From JBCBKZ01 sp039026975 (lineage in GTDB: Bacteria; Bacteroidota; Bacteroidia; J057): a stretch of 17,049 nucleotides of DNA. The stretch is taken from assembly GCA_039026975.1 (NCBI GenBank), contig JBCCLI010000104.1, positions 1 to 17,049 on the forward strand, in the 5' to 3' direction. Each line of letters begins with the position of its first letter. The first letter of the stretch is position 1. The translations under genes were made by a program, and so were the position numbers. Positions 7,458-15,317 of this stretch are shown here, piece after piece. A model generated the notes under the pieces. It did not search any database and was not told the origin of the DNA. It worked only from the letters and a program-made list of their open reading frames with translations.

Positions 7458-10046
7458 ATGAAACGCTATTCTACTACTCTCAAGAACACTCTATTCGTTC
7501 TTCTTTTCTTGAGTGTCAGCACGCTTCTGGCACAGAAAAAGATAAGCGGAACTGTAACGAATGCTGATGGAGATCCTCTCATAGGAGCTACCGTAATCAT
7601 AAATGGGACAAACACTGGTGCACTGACAGATGATACAGGTGCTTTCACTTTAACTGTTCCGGCAGGAGAACAAGCCATAGACATCTCCTACCTGGGATTC
7701 TCATCACAAACAGTCATCATTCCAGCTACCTATGATGAGGCTAGTCCCTTATCTGTCTCTCTTCTTCCAGATAAACTGTCCCTGGACGCCGTAGTGGTAA
7801 CAGGTACCTTTGGAAGTAGGTCTCAAAAAGAGTCTCCCCTATCTATGACTTACCTGAATGCAAGACAACTTCAAAACCTGTCTGCAAATTCTCAAGCAGA
7901 TATCTTGAGAACCATTCCTGGAATCACCGCAGAAGGTGGTGGGGGTGAAGTAGCCTCCAACGTATTTGTGAGAGGCCTCCCCTCAGGCGGTCAGTACCAG
8001 TTTACTCCCCTACAGGTAGATGGATTGCCCGTACTGAGCACCTTTGGGCTTAATTCCTCTGCACATGATGTGTACTTCAGAAATGACATAGGTATCAGAA
8101 ACCTAGAATTTGTAAGAGGTGGTGCTTCTACCCTATTCGGAGCAGGATCTGTAGCCGGTATCATCAACTACACCAGTGCTACAGGTGGTATAAACCCCCA
8201 AAATAAAATACAGCTAGAATGGGCTGAGGGAGGAAGAGCCAAGTTTGACTTTATGTCCTCAGGCCCTATCAATGAAAATACCTTCTATGCTATTTCCGGT
8301 TTCTACCGCTATGATGAAGGGCCACTGGAAACAGGACTTCCTACACAGGGATACCAAATCAGAGGTAACATCAAGCGACTATTTAATGAGGGCCAGAGCT
8401 CATTTACCGTCTATGGTCAGTTGATAGATGATAATGTCCAGTTCTATCTCCCTTATCCCCTGGATAATTCTAGTGGGGATCCAGAACGTCCTACTGGGAA
8501 TGATGGGGAAACCATTTATACCATGCTGACATCTCAAGCTAAGGACTTCTCCTTTGATACGCCTAATGGAAGATTTGAAACGCCCATTGGTAATGGCGTA
8601 ACTACTCAGGGGAGCTATGTACTGCTTGACCTCAAACATCAGTTTGGAGAGAATTGGAGACTTTCTTCCAAAGCCAAAGTAGCTAACTATGATCATGGAT
8701 TTAACCTGTTCTTAGATGGAGATGGCCAACGTAACGTACCCGAGACGCAGGCCACCTACCTGTCTGACAGAGGCTTACCAGCAAATGCTAGCTTCAGCTA
8801 TGTAGACACAGGTTTACCCTTAGCCGCTAACGACTTACTCTTTGAAAACAGAGTCCTTGACAGAGAAAGACCCATGAATGAGATGGTGGGAGAGATTAAC
8901 CTGACCAGAAACTTTGGCAACCACCAAATCACCTTAGGTACTTTTGTATCAGATACTAGAGCTGAAGACAATAACTGGATCTGGAACTTTGTAGGAGACT
9001 TCAGTAATTCTCCCAGAGTAGTGGATATCTCCTACACAGATGCCAATGGTGATCTAGTGAACTACTCCACTGGCGGGTTCATCCAGGGAAATCAGACTTC
9101 CAACAGATACCATGAAAGCTTTAAAACAGCCTTCTATTTAGCTGATGAATTCAAGGGAGAAAGATTCAACTTTGATATAGGACTTAGATGGGAAAAAGCC
9201 AGAGGTATTATCAGCAGAGAAACAGGCGTAGGTTCTAACACCTTCCAAAAGGGTACCGTGGAAGCAGATGATATAGCTGTGGCCCTGGCAGGTCTATACA
9301 AAGTAAATGGCAACACTAATCTCTATGCCAATTTCTCCAGAGGATATTTCTTCCCTGAACTAAGAGGAGTACAATTCTCTTCTCCTGGAAAAACCCAATC
9401 CTATGAAACAGAAGGTATCACTCAAGGGGAACTGGGAATTAAATATAGTAGCAAGAAGCTATCTGCTACAGCAGCAGTATTCTTAGTAGCCCTAAGTGAT
9501 AGAAGAAGCATAGACTTTGTGAATGACGGAAGAGGAGGCGTAATAGAGGAAGTAGCCCTCCAGAGTACCAGAACCGTAGGGGTGGAAGTAAGTGCCAACC
9601 TCAACCTTACCAAAGGACTAGACCTTTATGGAAACTTTACCCTCCAGGACCATGAGTTTACCAAGGTAGAGAATAATCCTGAGCAGGAAGGAAATGAGCT
9701 AAGAAGACAACCTAATACCCTAGGTCTAATAGGCTTATCCTTTGAAAGAAGTGGATTTGATGTTGATATCTCTAGCAACTTCTTCGGTTCCAAGTTTGCA
9801 AATGATGCCAATACCGTAGAGCTGGACGGATTTAACATAGTGAGAGCTAACCTGGGATACAGATTTATCCTGGATGATGATAATAGCATGAGAATTGGGT
9901 TGAGCGCGTTCAACTTATTTGATAGCGCTGGGATAACGGAAGGATCTCCCCGTCAGGGAAATTCACAAATCAGCGGAGGACAGTTCTTTGTGGGACGTCC
10001 TATCCTGCCGAGAAGAATTTTTGTTAGGGTCTCATTTGACTTTTAG
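7458..10046 (+). CDS. TonB-dependent outer-membrane receptor with carboxypeptidase-regulatory-like N-domain
   Basis: 862 residues from ATG 7458. This start is chosen because it gives a clean signal peptide (MKRYSTTLKNTLFVLLFLSV, cleavage near LLAQ, residue 26) and lies just downstream of the promoter; a start at 7431 or 7434 would add nine residues. Residues 28-105 are the CarboxypepD_reg-like domain (KISGTVTNADGDPLIGATVI). DAVVVTG (110-116) precedes the plug, with NVFVRGLPSGGQYQF, LQVDGLPV and IRNLEFVRGGASTLFGAGSV (169-232). The rest is a 22-strand-type beta barrel ending in an aromatic C-terminus (RRIFVRVSFDF). It would import a ligand across the outer membrane using TonB-ExbBD energy. No SusD partner is adjacent, so it is not a classical SusCD pair. 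Its AraC neighbour and the downstream hydrolase and glycerate kinase suggest a small glycoside ligand; iron-chelate uptake remains possible. Confidence 0.92.
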   Translation: MKRYSTTLKNTLFVLLFLSVSTLLAQKKISGTVTNADGDPLIGATVIINGTNTGALTDDTGAFTLTVPAGEQAIDISYLGFSSQTVIIPATYDEASPLSVSLLPDKLSLDAVVVTGTFGSRSQKESPLSMTYLNARQLQNLSANSQADILRTIPGITAEGGGGEVASNVFVRGLPSGGQYQFTPLQVDGLPVLSTFGLNSSAHDVYFRNDIGIRNLEFVRGGASTLFGAGSVAGIINYTSATGGINPQNKIQLEWAEGGRAKFDFMSSGPINENTFYAISGFYRYDEGPLETGLPTQGYQIRGNIKRLFNEGQSSFTVYGQLIDDNVQFYLPYPLDNSSGDPERPTGNDGETIYTMLTSQAKDFSFDTPNGRFETPIGNGVTTQGSYVLLDLKHQFGENWRLSSKAKVANYDHGFNLFLDGDGQRNVPETQATYLSDRGLPANASFSYVDTGLPLAANDLLFENRVLDRERPMNEMVGEINLTRNFGNHQITLGTFVSDTRAEDNNWIWNFVGDFSNSPRVVDISYTDANGDLVNYSTGGFIQGNQTSNRYHESFKTAFYLADEFKGERFNFDIGLRWEKARGIISRETGVGSNTFQKGTVEADDIAVALAGLYKVNGNTNLYANFSRGYFFPELRGVQFSSPGKTQSYETEGITQGELGIKYSSKKLSATAAVFLVALSDRRSIDFVNDGRGGVIEEVALQSTRTVGVEVSANLNLTKGLDLYGNFTLQDHEFTKVENNPEQEGNELRRQPNTLGLIGLSFERSGFDVDISSNFFGSKFANDANTVELDGFNIVRANLGYRFILDDDNSMRIGLSAFNLFDSAGITEGSPRQGNSQISGGQFFVGRPILPRRIFVRVSFDF

Positions 10047-10070
10047 TCAAAGTAGCAGTTTCTAAAACTG

Positions 10071-10105
10071 GGATTGAAGGAACTCCACCTTCAATCCTTT
10101 TCTTT
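10071..10105 (+). terminator. Rho-independent terminator after the TonB receptor gene
   Basis: A perfect 10-bp stem (GGATTGAAGG at 10071-10080 with CCTTCAATCC at 10088-10097), a 7-base loop, and the T-rich tail TTTTCTTT. It starts 24 bases after the receptor stop. It should end the receptor transcript, so the downstream hydrolase probably has its own promoter or relies on readthrough. Confidence 0.9.
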
Positions 10106-10149
10106 ATCTGATGTTTATTTAAAAGTCTGTACTAAGCTAAAAATTTAGA

Positions 10150-10330
10150 TTCGATACAGGGTTATGAAAGTTGCTAAAAGGAGGCTTTGAGATTAGCAGC
10201 AAGTACGTTTCGGAAAGGCCGTTCCCTTCCCGATCTGTCAGGATTAGGGAAAAGCGGGATGTATGGGAGGGACCTAGCACGTTTGCCTACTTTCCTGGCA
10301 ACGGAAAAAAGTAGGCCCCGCGACAAGCGT
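10150..10330. repeat. Structured noncoding block, likely a dispersed intergenic repeat
   Basis: The 352-bp gap between the receptor and the hydrolase has no credible gene. After the terminator it holds a GC-rich block with several complementary pieces: TTCCC/GGGAA, a flanking CCCTTCCC and GGGAGGG, and a clear stem-loop at 10285-10316 (GCCTACTTTCC, loop TGGCAAC, then GG plus an A-run with AAAGTAGGC, giving a bulged stem). Palindromes of this kind are familiar as multi-copy intergenic elements in Bacteroidota, but only one copy is in this window, so its repeat nature is inferred. A role in mRNA stability or as leader of the hydrolase gene is also possible. Confidence 0.45.
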
Positions 10331-10398
10331 TAAAGCTCCAGAAAGTAACTCTTCTTAACCGCTAGATTATCTAACTTGTGCGCCTTAAAGATCATGAC

Positions 10399-11721
10399 AT
10401 GACTGATACACAACTGAGACAGCTCACCGAAAGCTCAGAGGCGATCTTACGGGAAAATTGGAGAGGGGGATTTACTGTACCTACTAAAAATTTATATCCT
10501 TTTCAGTGGAACTGGGATTCCGGTTTTGTAAGCCTTGGCCATAGCTACTATGACTTGGAGAAAGCCATGCAGGAACTAGATTCTCTCTTTTCCGGTCAAT
10601 GGGAAAATGGAATGGTTCCTCACATCATTTTTCATTCTGAGAATGAAACTACCTACTTCCCTAATCATGATTTTTGGAAGGTAGAGGTGAATAAGGGAGC
10701 CCCTCAAAAACCTAAGTCCTCCGGAATTACCCAGCCAGCTGTTCATGGTTTTATCCTGGAGAATTTACTGGCAAAATTTCCTGATAATGAGCCACTTTTA
10801 GCCTTTGCGAAAGAGATCTTCCCAAAAATTGTCAAATTCCACCGATTCTTATATACCTACCGAGACCCTTTTCAGGAAGGCTTATTTTTCATTTACCATC
10901 CCTGGGAATCTGGGAGAGACAATTCTCCCCTGTGGGATGAGTCCCTGGAAAGAATACAGATAGCACCTAACAGTCTCCCCAAGTATAAAAGAAAGGATAC
11001 CAGCCTGGCTGATCACACAGAACGGCCAACTAATGATCAGTATGATAGGTACGTGTACCTTATTGAGTTTGGGAAGAAAAACCAATATGATGGACAAGCA
11101 ATAGCCCAGGAAAGTCCTGTCCTCATTCAGGACTCCATGATGAACGCTATCCTCATCAAATCCAACCAAAGCCTCATCCATATAGCTGACCGTATAGGCG
11201 CTGACCAGGGAGAGCTGGAAGAGTGGCAGCAGCAAAGCCTCAAAAGCTTCAATGCCAAACTCTGGAATACAGAGCTTCAGATGTACGTCCCATATGATTT
11301 AAGAGGAGAATACCAGATAGCCCATAAAGAAATAGGGGGCATGGCCGCCCTGTATGCAGGAATCCCAGACCAGGAAAAAGTGGAGCAGTTAGCCGGCTAC
11401 ATGTGGGACTTGCATAAGCGCGGCTTTTATCTATTTCCTAGTTTTGATGTGGACAGTCCCCTGTTTGATTCCAAGAGATACTGGCGGGGACCTATCTGGC
11501 CGCAGATGAACTGGATGATCCATCACGGCCTTAAAACCTATGGACAACATGAACTGGCAGACATAGTCAAGTCAGACCTCCTGGAACTAGTCAACAAGCT
11601 GGGCTTCCATGAATACTTTGAGCCTAGCAAGGTCTTAGTAAAAGGACTCAGCAAAGGCTACGGAGGTGATTCCTTCTCATGGACAGCCTCCTCCGTACTG
11701 GATTTGATACATAGTACATAG
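10399..11721 (+). CDS. GH63-related glycoside hydrolase, probable glucosylglycerate/mannosylglycerate hydrolase
   Basis: 440 residues from ATG 10399 (a GTG at 10378 would add seven). There is no signal peptide, so the enzyme is cytoplasmic. The sequence is an (alpha/alpha)6-barrel hydrolase of the MGH1/GH63 type. It has YPFQWNWDSGF near the N-terminus (33-43), HPWESGRDNSPLWD with the probable general acid D174, RYWRGPIWPQMNW (360-372), and GFHEYFEP with the probable base E405 (E408 less likely), followed by a closing FSWTA (426-430). The ~440-residue length fits the stand-alone bacterial glycosylglycerate hydrolases and is far shorter than eukaryotic processing glucosidases. These enzymes split alpha-glucosyl- or mannosylglycerate into hexose and D-glycerate. 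The next gene, a glycerate kinase, supports that substrate. Other alpha-glucosidase or trehalase-like activity is the main alternative. Confidence 0.8.
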   Translation: MTDTQLRQLTESSEAILRENWRGGFTVPTKNLYPFQWNWDSGFVSLGHSYYDLEKAMQELDSLFSGQWENGMVPHIIFHSENETTYFPNHDFWKVEVNKGAPQKPKSSGITQPAVHGFILENLLAKFPDNEPLLAFAKEIFPKIVKFHRFLYTYRDPFQEGLFFIYHPWESGRDNSPLWDESLERIQIAPNSLPKYKRKDTSLADHTERPTNDQYDRYVYLIEFGKKNQYDGQAIAQESPVLIQDSMMNAILIKSNQSLIHIADRIGADQGELEEWQQQSLKSFNAKLWNTELQMYVPYDLRGEYQIAHKEIGGMAALYAGIPDQEKVEQLAGYMWDLHKRGFYLFPSFDVDSPLFDSKRYWRGPIWPQMNWMIHHGLKTYGQHELADIVKSDLLELVNKLGFHEYFEPSKVLVKGLSKGYGGDSFSWTASSVLDLIHST

Positions 11722-11743
11722 GAGTTATTATTGCAACTGTGAA

Positions 11744-11780
11744 CCCGGTGGGCCTTGAGTGATACGAAAGGCTAGCCGGG
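11744..11780 (+). other. Stem-loop just after the hydrolase gene
   Basis: CCCGG (11744-11748) pairs with CCGGG (11776-11780), and inside it GCCTT (11752-11756) pairs with AAGGC (11768-11772), separated by a 3x3 internal loop, with an 11-base apical loop. It begins 22 bases after the hydrolase stop. No U-run follows, so it is not a textbook intrinsic terminator; it may protect the 3' end or be part of the repeat-like block that follows. Confidence 0.4.
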
Positions 11781-12050
11781 ATCTTTCAGAAAATTCGCAC
11801 GCCAAGCCACAAAGTCGCAAAGAAATTTTCTCATCTTGTGATAAAGTGTTAACAAGTACATCCTCATAGCTCGTGATTTGTTGAAAAAATAAGCGACCCA
11901 ATGTAGGGGTGGATTTATCCGCCCTTTGAAGCGTGCGGCAGCTGAAGCAGCCGGTCCATTTTTTGATTTTGAGCCCACCATTTTAATGGTAGGAAACAAG
12001 AGACGCTCAAATAGTCAAACCTAATAAACCCCGAGCTATGGGGATATAAA
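11781..12050. repeat. Noncoding, repeat-like gap between hydrolase and glycerate kinase
   Basis: The 392-bp gap (11722-12113) holds no convincing gene. It contains a purine-rich phrase (GCCAAGCCACAAAGTCGCAAAG, 11802-11823) of a type common in Bacteroidota intergenic repeats. It also has a near-palindrome at 11906-11924 (GGGGTGGATTTATCCGCCC), a hairpin around ACCATTTTAATGGT near 11980-11993, and CCCC-7-GGGG near 12029-12043. A 75-codon minus-strand frame at 11772-11999 is open but has no supporting features, and I treat it as noncoding. Multi-copy status cannot be checked within this window. Confidence 0.4.
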
Positions 12051-12113
12051 TACGCTAAGGTAAATCCTACATAACTATATTCATTAATCTATACCCTCTA
12101 ACCCTCAACTCCT

Positions 12114-13217
12114 ATGCGCGTCCTCATTGCTTGTGACAAATTCAAAGGCTCCCTCACCACCTTCGAAGTCAATGCTGCCATAGCCAAAGGAATCCAGCAA
12201 GCCCATCCCGATGCCGACATTCACACTGTTCCCATAGCAGATGGAGGAGATGGCTCCCTTTCGGTCATAGCTTCCATCATTCCTTCTGAAGAAATCTGGG
12301 TAGATACCATAGATGCCGTGGGCAGACCTATACAAGCACACTATCTTATCTCTGGAGATACGGCTTACATAGAAATGGCGCAGGCATCCGGCCTGGTCCT
12401 CATCAATGAAGCTTCCAGAAACCCCCTGCATACACACACCATAGGTACGGGCCTTCTCATGAAGTACGCCCTCAACCAGGGCATCAAAAAGATCGTCCTC
12501 TTCATAGGCGGATCTGCCACCAATGATGCAGGTATAGGCATAGCCCATGCAATGGGCTTTCAGTTCCTAGATTCGGAAGGAAGAGAGCTCCCCCCCTCAG
12601 GACAAAATCTGGCCAGGGTACACGAGATTCTTCCACCTACTCCTCTACCCGATTTCGAGCTAAGTATACTCACAGATGTAAGCAATCCTTTCACTGGATC
12701 TGAAGGGGCAGTATACACCTACGCCCAACAAAAAGGCGCCAAGGAAGACGATCTCCTCAGCCTGGAAATGGGCATGATTCATTTCAGCCAAATCCTCCAC
12801 AAGCAGTTTGGCGTAGACATCTCCCACATACCGGGAGCAGGAGCTGCTGGCGGTATTTCCGGCGGACTACATGCCCTTATGGGCGCACACTTACAGGAAG
12901 GCTTCCCCACCCTCGCCCAGCTTGCCGACCTGGAAACCCATATCCAGCAAGCAGACCTCATCATCACAGGCGAAGGCCAGCTAGACACCCAATCCATACA
13001 AGGAAAAGTGGTAGGCCAGATAGCCACCCTTTGCCAGAAATACGACAAACAGCTCATCGTCATGGCCGGCAATAACACCCTCTCCAAGGACACCTACCAA
13101 CAAGCAGGTATCTCACAAGTACATCACATCATGTCTGTAGCCAAAAATCTACAGGATGCTATGGAGAATGGGGCGGAGTATTTGGAGGGGTTAGGGAGGG
13201 GAAATAACAAACAATAA
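12114..13217 (+). CDS. Glycerate kinase (GarK/GlxK family)
   Basis: A 367-residue cytoplasmic kinase with the full set of family motifs: CDKFKGSL (7-14), ADGGDG (42-47), TIGTG (109-113), GGSATNDAG (132-140), DVSNPFTG (188-195), PGAGAAGGISGG (240-251) and TGEGQLDTQS (285-294). Length is normal for the family. It phosphorylates D-glycerate with ATP; GarK-type enzymes give 2-phosphoglycerate, which enters lower glycolysis. It follows the glycosylglycerate-type hydrolase on the same strand and would take the glycerate that enzyme releases. Local GC is high (about 62% in the 12901-12960 sample) compared with the AT-rich genes to its right. The choice between 2- and 3-phosphoglycerate as product cannot be settled from sequence. 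Confidence 0.93.
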   Translation: MRVLIACDKFKGSLTTFEVNAAIAKGIQQAHPDADIHTVPIADGGDGSLSVIASIIPSEEIWVDTIDAVGRPIQAHYLISGDTAYIEMAQASGLVLINEASRNPLHTHTIGTGLLMKYALNQGIKKIVLFIGGSATNDAGIGIAHAMGFQFLDSEGRELPPSGQNLARVHEILPPTPLPDFELSILTDVSNPFTGSEGAVYTYAQQKGAKEDDLLSLEMGMIHFSQILHKQFGVDISHIPGAGAAGGISGGLHALMGAHLQEGFPTLAQLADLETHIQQADLIITGEGQLDTQSIQGKVVGQIATLCQKYDKQLIVMAGNNTLSKDTYQQAGISQVHHIMSVAKNLQDAMENGAEYLEGLGRGNNKQ

Positions 13218-13402
13218 TTTGCTTAGTTCATAATACTAAATTCAAGGAGAATGCATCTATGGATGATTAATATTTTGGCTTTGAACTCGATCTGACAAAT
13301 AGCCACTGATACGTAATATTTATTTTGCTACTTTACGATGTTTTTTTTATTATCATTGAATAAAATATATATCAAAAAATAAGTCGCACATTCCTGAAAT
13401 AC
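13218..13402. other. AT-rich gap before the three-gene cassette
   Basis: A 185-bp noncoding stretch with long A/T runs. It must hold the end of the glycerate kinase transcript and the promoter of the following cassette. I found no strong terminator and no exact TAnnTTTG; TACTTTAC near 13329 is only a partial match. Composition falls sharply here from the kinase gene. Confidence 0.4.
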
Positions 13403-14419
13403 ATGAACCTTCATAAGAAAATAGTCTTCTTCCTTTCATTCTCCTTATTGGCCGTTGGCTGTAATAAAATCAATGATTCTAGACAATCTTCAATTGATAC
13501 TTGCGAATGCGACTTAGAAACTTTCCCTTCAGAAAAGGAGATCATTGAAAACGGTATTGACAGAATTGGCTATTCTGGAAAAATAGATGGTACAGTGGAC
13601 TTCTCTCATCTCACTAAATGGATTGATACTGATGTAAATCTCGGTCTGGCAGGAGAAAATTCTAATATCACCACACAAACATTTGTAGAGAAGTACGTAG
13701 ACACACATCCTGATATCAGCTTCAAAGCTAATACTCTTAGAAAGATATACTGTCCAAAAATAATCCAAATATGTAAAAGTAATCGGTTCCAAGAGGAAGA
13801 AAAGTTTGATATGATTTATCAGCTAACTGAAGAATACTCTAAGAAAATAGAAGCACTAATTTTCAAACAAAAAATACCTACAACCCAGCCGTCAAATCCC
13901 AAGAAAGTAAGTAATCCTACTAAGAAGTCTCCTAGAAAGCCAACCTCGCCGGAAAAGATTTTTTCAATTTCAGGAACAACAGATATTTCCATCCTGACAG
14001 AAGGAAACCTTAGCCATATGAACTTTGGAAATGTGACCGCAAACTGGCTTTCTCAACAACAAATTAGAAGTTCACTTTCCCTATTTACAACCTCAGCTAC
14101 TAGGCATTATATTCCTTTCATTAAAGTAGGTAACATCTCAAGTTTAAAAGACATCGGTACGAAGAATGTCACGAATTGTATTTGCCTAATCAGGCAAGAA
14201 ATCAAAATGGACGAGTCAGAATTGGTCGGCGAGAAATTTATCACCTCAAGATTGATTCTTGATATGAGTTTACTAAATCTCTCTTCAGAGGAGAGAAGAA
14301 TACATACGAAAGAAGTGAGAGGATCTGGGATAACTGTTAATCGAGCACTCGAAAGTTTAAAGACTAACTTTATCTATGAGCTAACTCAAACTGGATTTGA
14401 TTTCTCAGCATGCAAGTAA
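13403..14419 (+). CDS. Hypothetical lipoprotein, first gene of a three-gene exported-protein cassette
   Basis: A 338-residue protein. A signal peptide (MNLHKKIVFFLSFSLLAVGC) ends in a probable lipobox with C20; the -3 residue is Ala, slightly off consensus. Residues about 55-155 look mainly helical and include YVDTHPDISFKANTLRKIYC (about 93-112). A Pro/Lys/Ser linker follows (about 158-187). The C-terminal ~130 residues mix strands and helices and end near GSGITVNRALESLKTNF; this arrangement is faintly like LPP20/FlgP-type lipoprotein domains, but I cannot assign a family. Its stop overlaps the next gene by 10 bases, indicating translational coupling. GC is about 30% in the sampled 13741-13800 stretch. 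Function unknown. Confidence 0.75.
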   Translation: MNLHKKIVFFLSFSLLAVGCNKINDSRQSSIDTCECDLETFPSEKEIIENGIDRIGYSGKIDGTVDFSHLTKWIDTDVNLGLAGENSNITTQTFVEKYVDTHPDISFKANTLRKIYCPKIIQICKSNRFQEEEKFDMIYQLTEEYSKKIEALIFKQKIPTTQPSNPKKVSNPTKKSPRKPTSPEKIFSISGTTDISILTEGNLSHMNFGNVTANWLSQQQIRSSLSLFTTSATRHYIPFIKVGNISSLKDIGTKNVTNCICLIRQEIKMDESELVGEKFITSRLILDMSLLNLSSEERRIHTKEVRGSGITVNRALESLKTNFIYELTQTGFDFSACK

Positions 14420-15306
14420 TATACACTTTAGTAATACTAGGCTTCTTATCCTTATTGGAGCTCAACGCACAGTCATTATTGACGGAGGAAATAGAGCCTA
14501 TCGCCAATTCTCTCATCAATCAATTAAACAGGAGTGAAGAAATTCAAACCGTAGCTATTACAGATTTTACTGATTTAGCGTACGAGCCAAATCTTTTAGG
14601 TAAGCTTCTGGCAGAGGAGCTTACTACTTCTCTATTCATGAATATGGAAAGAAATTTTGACCTGATTGATAGAAATCAATTAAATAGGTTATTAGAAGAG
14701 GTAAAACTAGATGCCAAAGGTCTTTTAGCACCTGAAAATATTCCAAGATTAGGCAAACTTAAATCTATTGATGCAATTATTGGGGCCACTATGTCTCAAA
14801 CATCCCAATCTGTTAGAATAATTGTTAAAGGGATTGAACTTGAAACTGGAGATATGGTAGCTGCTTCAAAGGGTTACATTAGTCTAACCCCATCTCTCAT
14901 TCCTCTGCTTTCACCAATTCAAGGATCCAATCAACCCATAGAAAAGAGGACCAACTCCTCTAACACCTACACGCAAAAAAAAGTAACTATAGAAAAGAAA
15001 GGACTGGATAAAACTAGTAATGGAGTAGTCGTTAACCTACAGGTTTCTATTTCAGGTCCAAGTAGCAATTTGTCTTTCTTTACCAACCAATCATATATAC
15101 TGACTAATAACACCGGAAAAACTCAAGCCGATTATATACAACTGGGAGAAAAATCAGCTAGGAGTCGCGTCAGTAAAATCCTATATCCTGATTCCCCTGA
15201 GAGTCTTTCAATCAGATTCCCTAATAATTCAGGCCCATTCAATAAGCTCTTACTTACATGTCATTCTAATGAGAGCGGCTTAATAATGTTCGAAATTTCA
15301 CTTTGA
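14410..15306 (+). CDS. FlgO/CsgG-like exported protein with C-terminal beta-rich domain
   Basis: A 298-residue protein with a signal peptide (MQVIYTLVILGFLSLLELNA, cleavage after A20). Residues about 28-160 resemble the FlgO/CsgG nucleotide-free alpha-beta fold of outer-membrane-associated proteins: VAITDFTDLAYEPNLLGKLL, AEELTTSLF, FDLIDRNQLNRLLEE, then DAIIGATMS and VKGIELETGDMVAASKGY. A Ser/Lys-rich linker (about 170-200) leads to a beta-rich domain (205-298) with a CHSNESG motif near the end. That domain recurs in the next gene. FlgO proteins in flagellated bacteria are outer-membrane accessory factors; no flagellar gene is present here, so the role is unknown. It overlaps the upstream lipoprotein gene by 10 bases. 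Confidence 0.75.
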   Translation: MQVIYTLVILGFLSLLELNAQSLLTEEIEPIANSLINQLNRSEEIQTVAITDFTDLAYEPNLLGKLLAEELTTSLFMNMERNFDLIDRNQLNRLLEEVKLDAKGLLAPENIPRLGKLKSIDAIIGATMSQTSQSVRIIVKGIELETGDMVAASKGYISLTPSLIPLLSPIQGSNQPIEKRTNSSNTYTQKKVTIEKKGLDKTSNGVVVNLQVSISGPSSNLSFFTNQSYILTNNTGKTQADYIQLGEKSARSRVSKILYPDSPESLSIRFPNNSGPFNKLLLTCHSNESGLIMFEISL

Positions 15307-15317
15307 GAATATCTATC

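Noticed and set aside
11772..11999. 75-codon open frame on the minus strand in the hydrolase-kinase gap
   Set aside because: It lies wholly inside a hairpin-rich, repeat-like noncoding block, has no signal peptide or recognisable domain, and no promoter or ribosome-binding site.
12105..12548. 147-codon minus-strand open frame
   Set aside because: It is antisense to the glycerate kinase N-terminal motifs, which are clearly the real coding sequence.
15303..15317. TTG start for the second FlgO-like protein, overlapping the previous stop
   Set aside because: ATG 15318 gives a cleaner signal peptide; TTG starts are rare. The 4-base overlap arrangement remains a weaker alternative.
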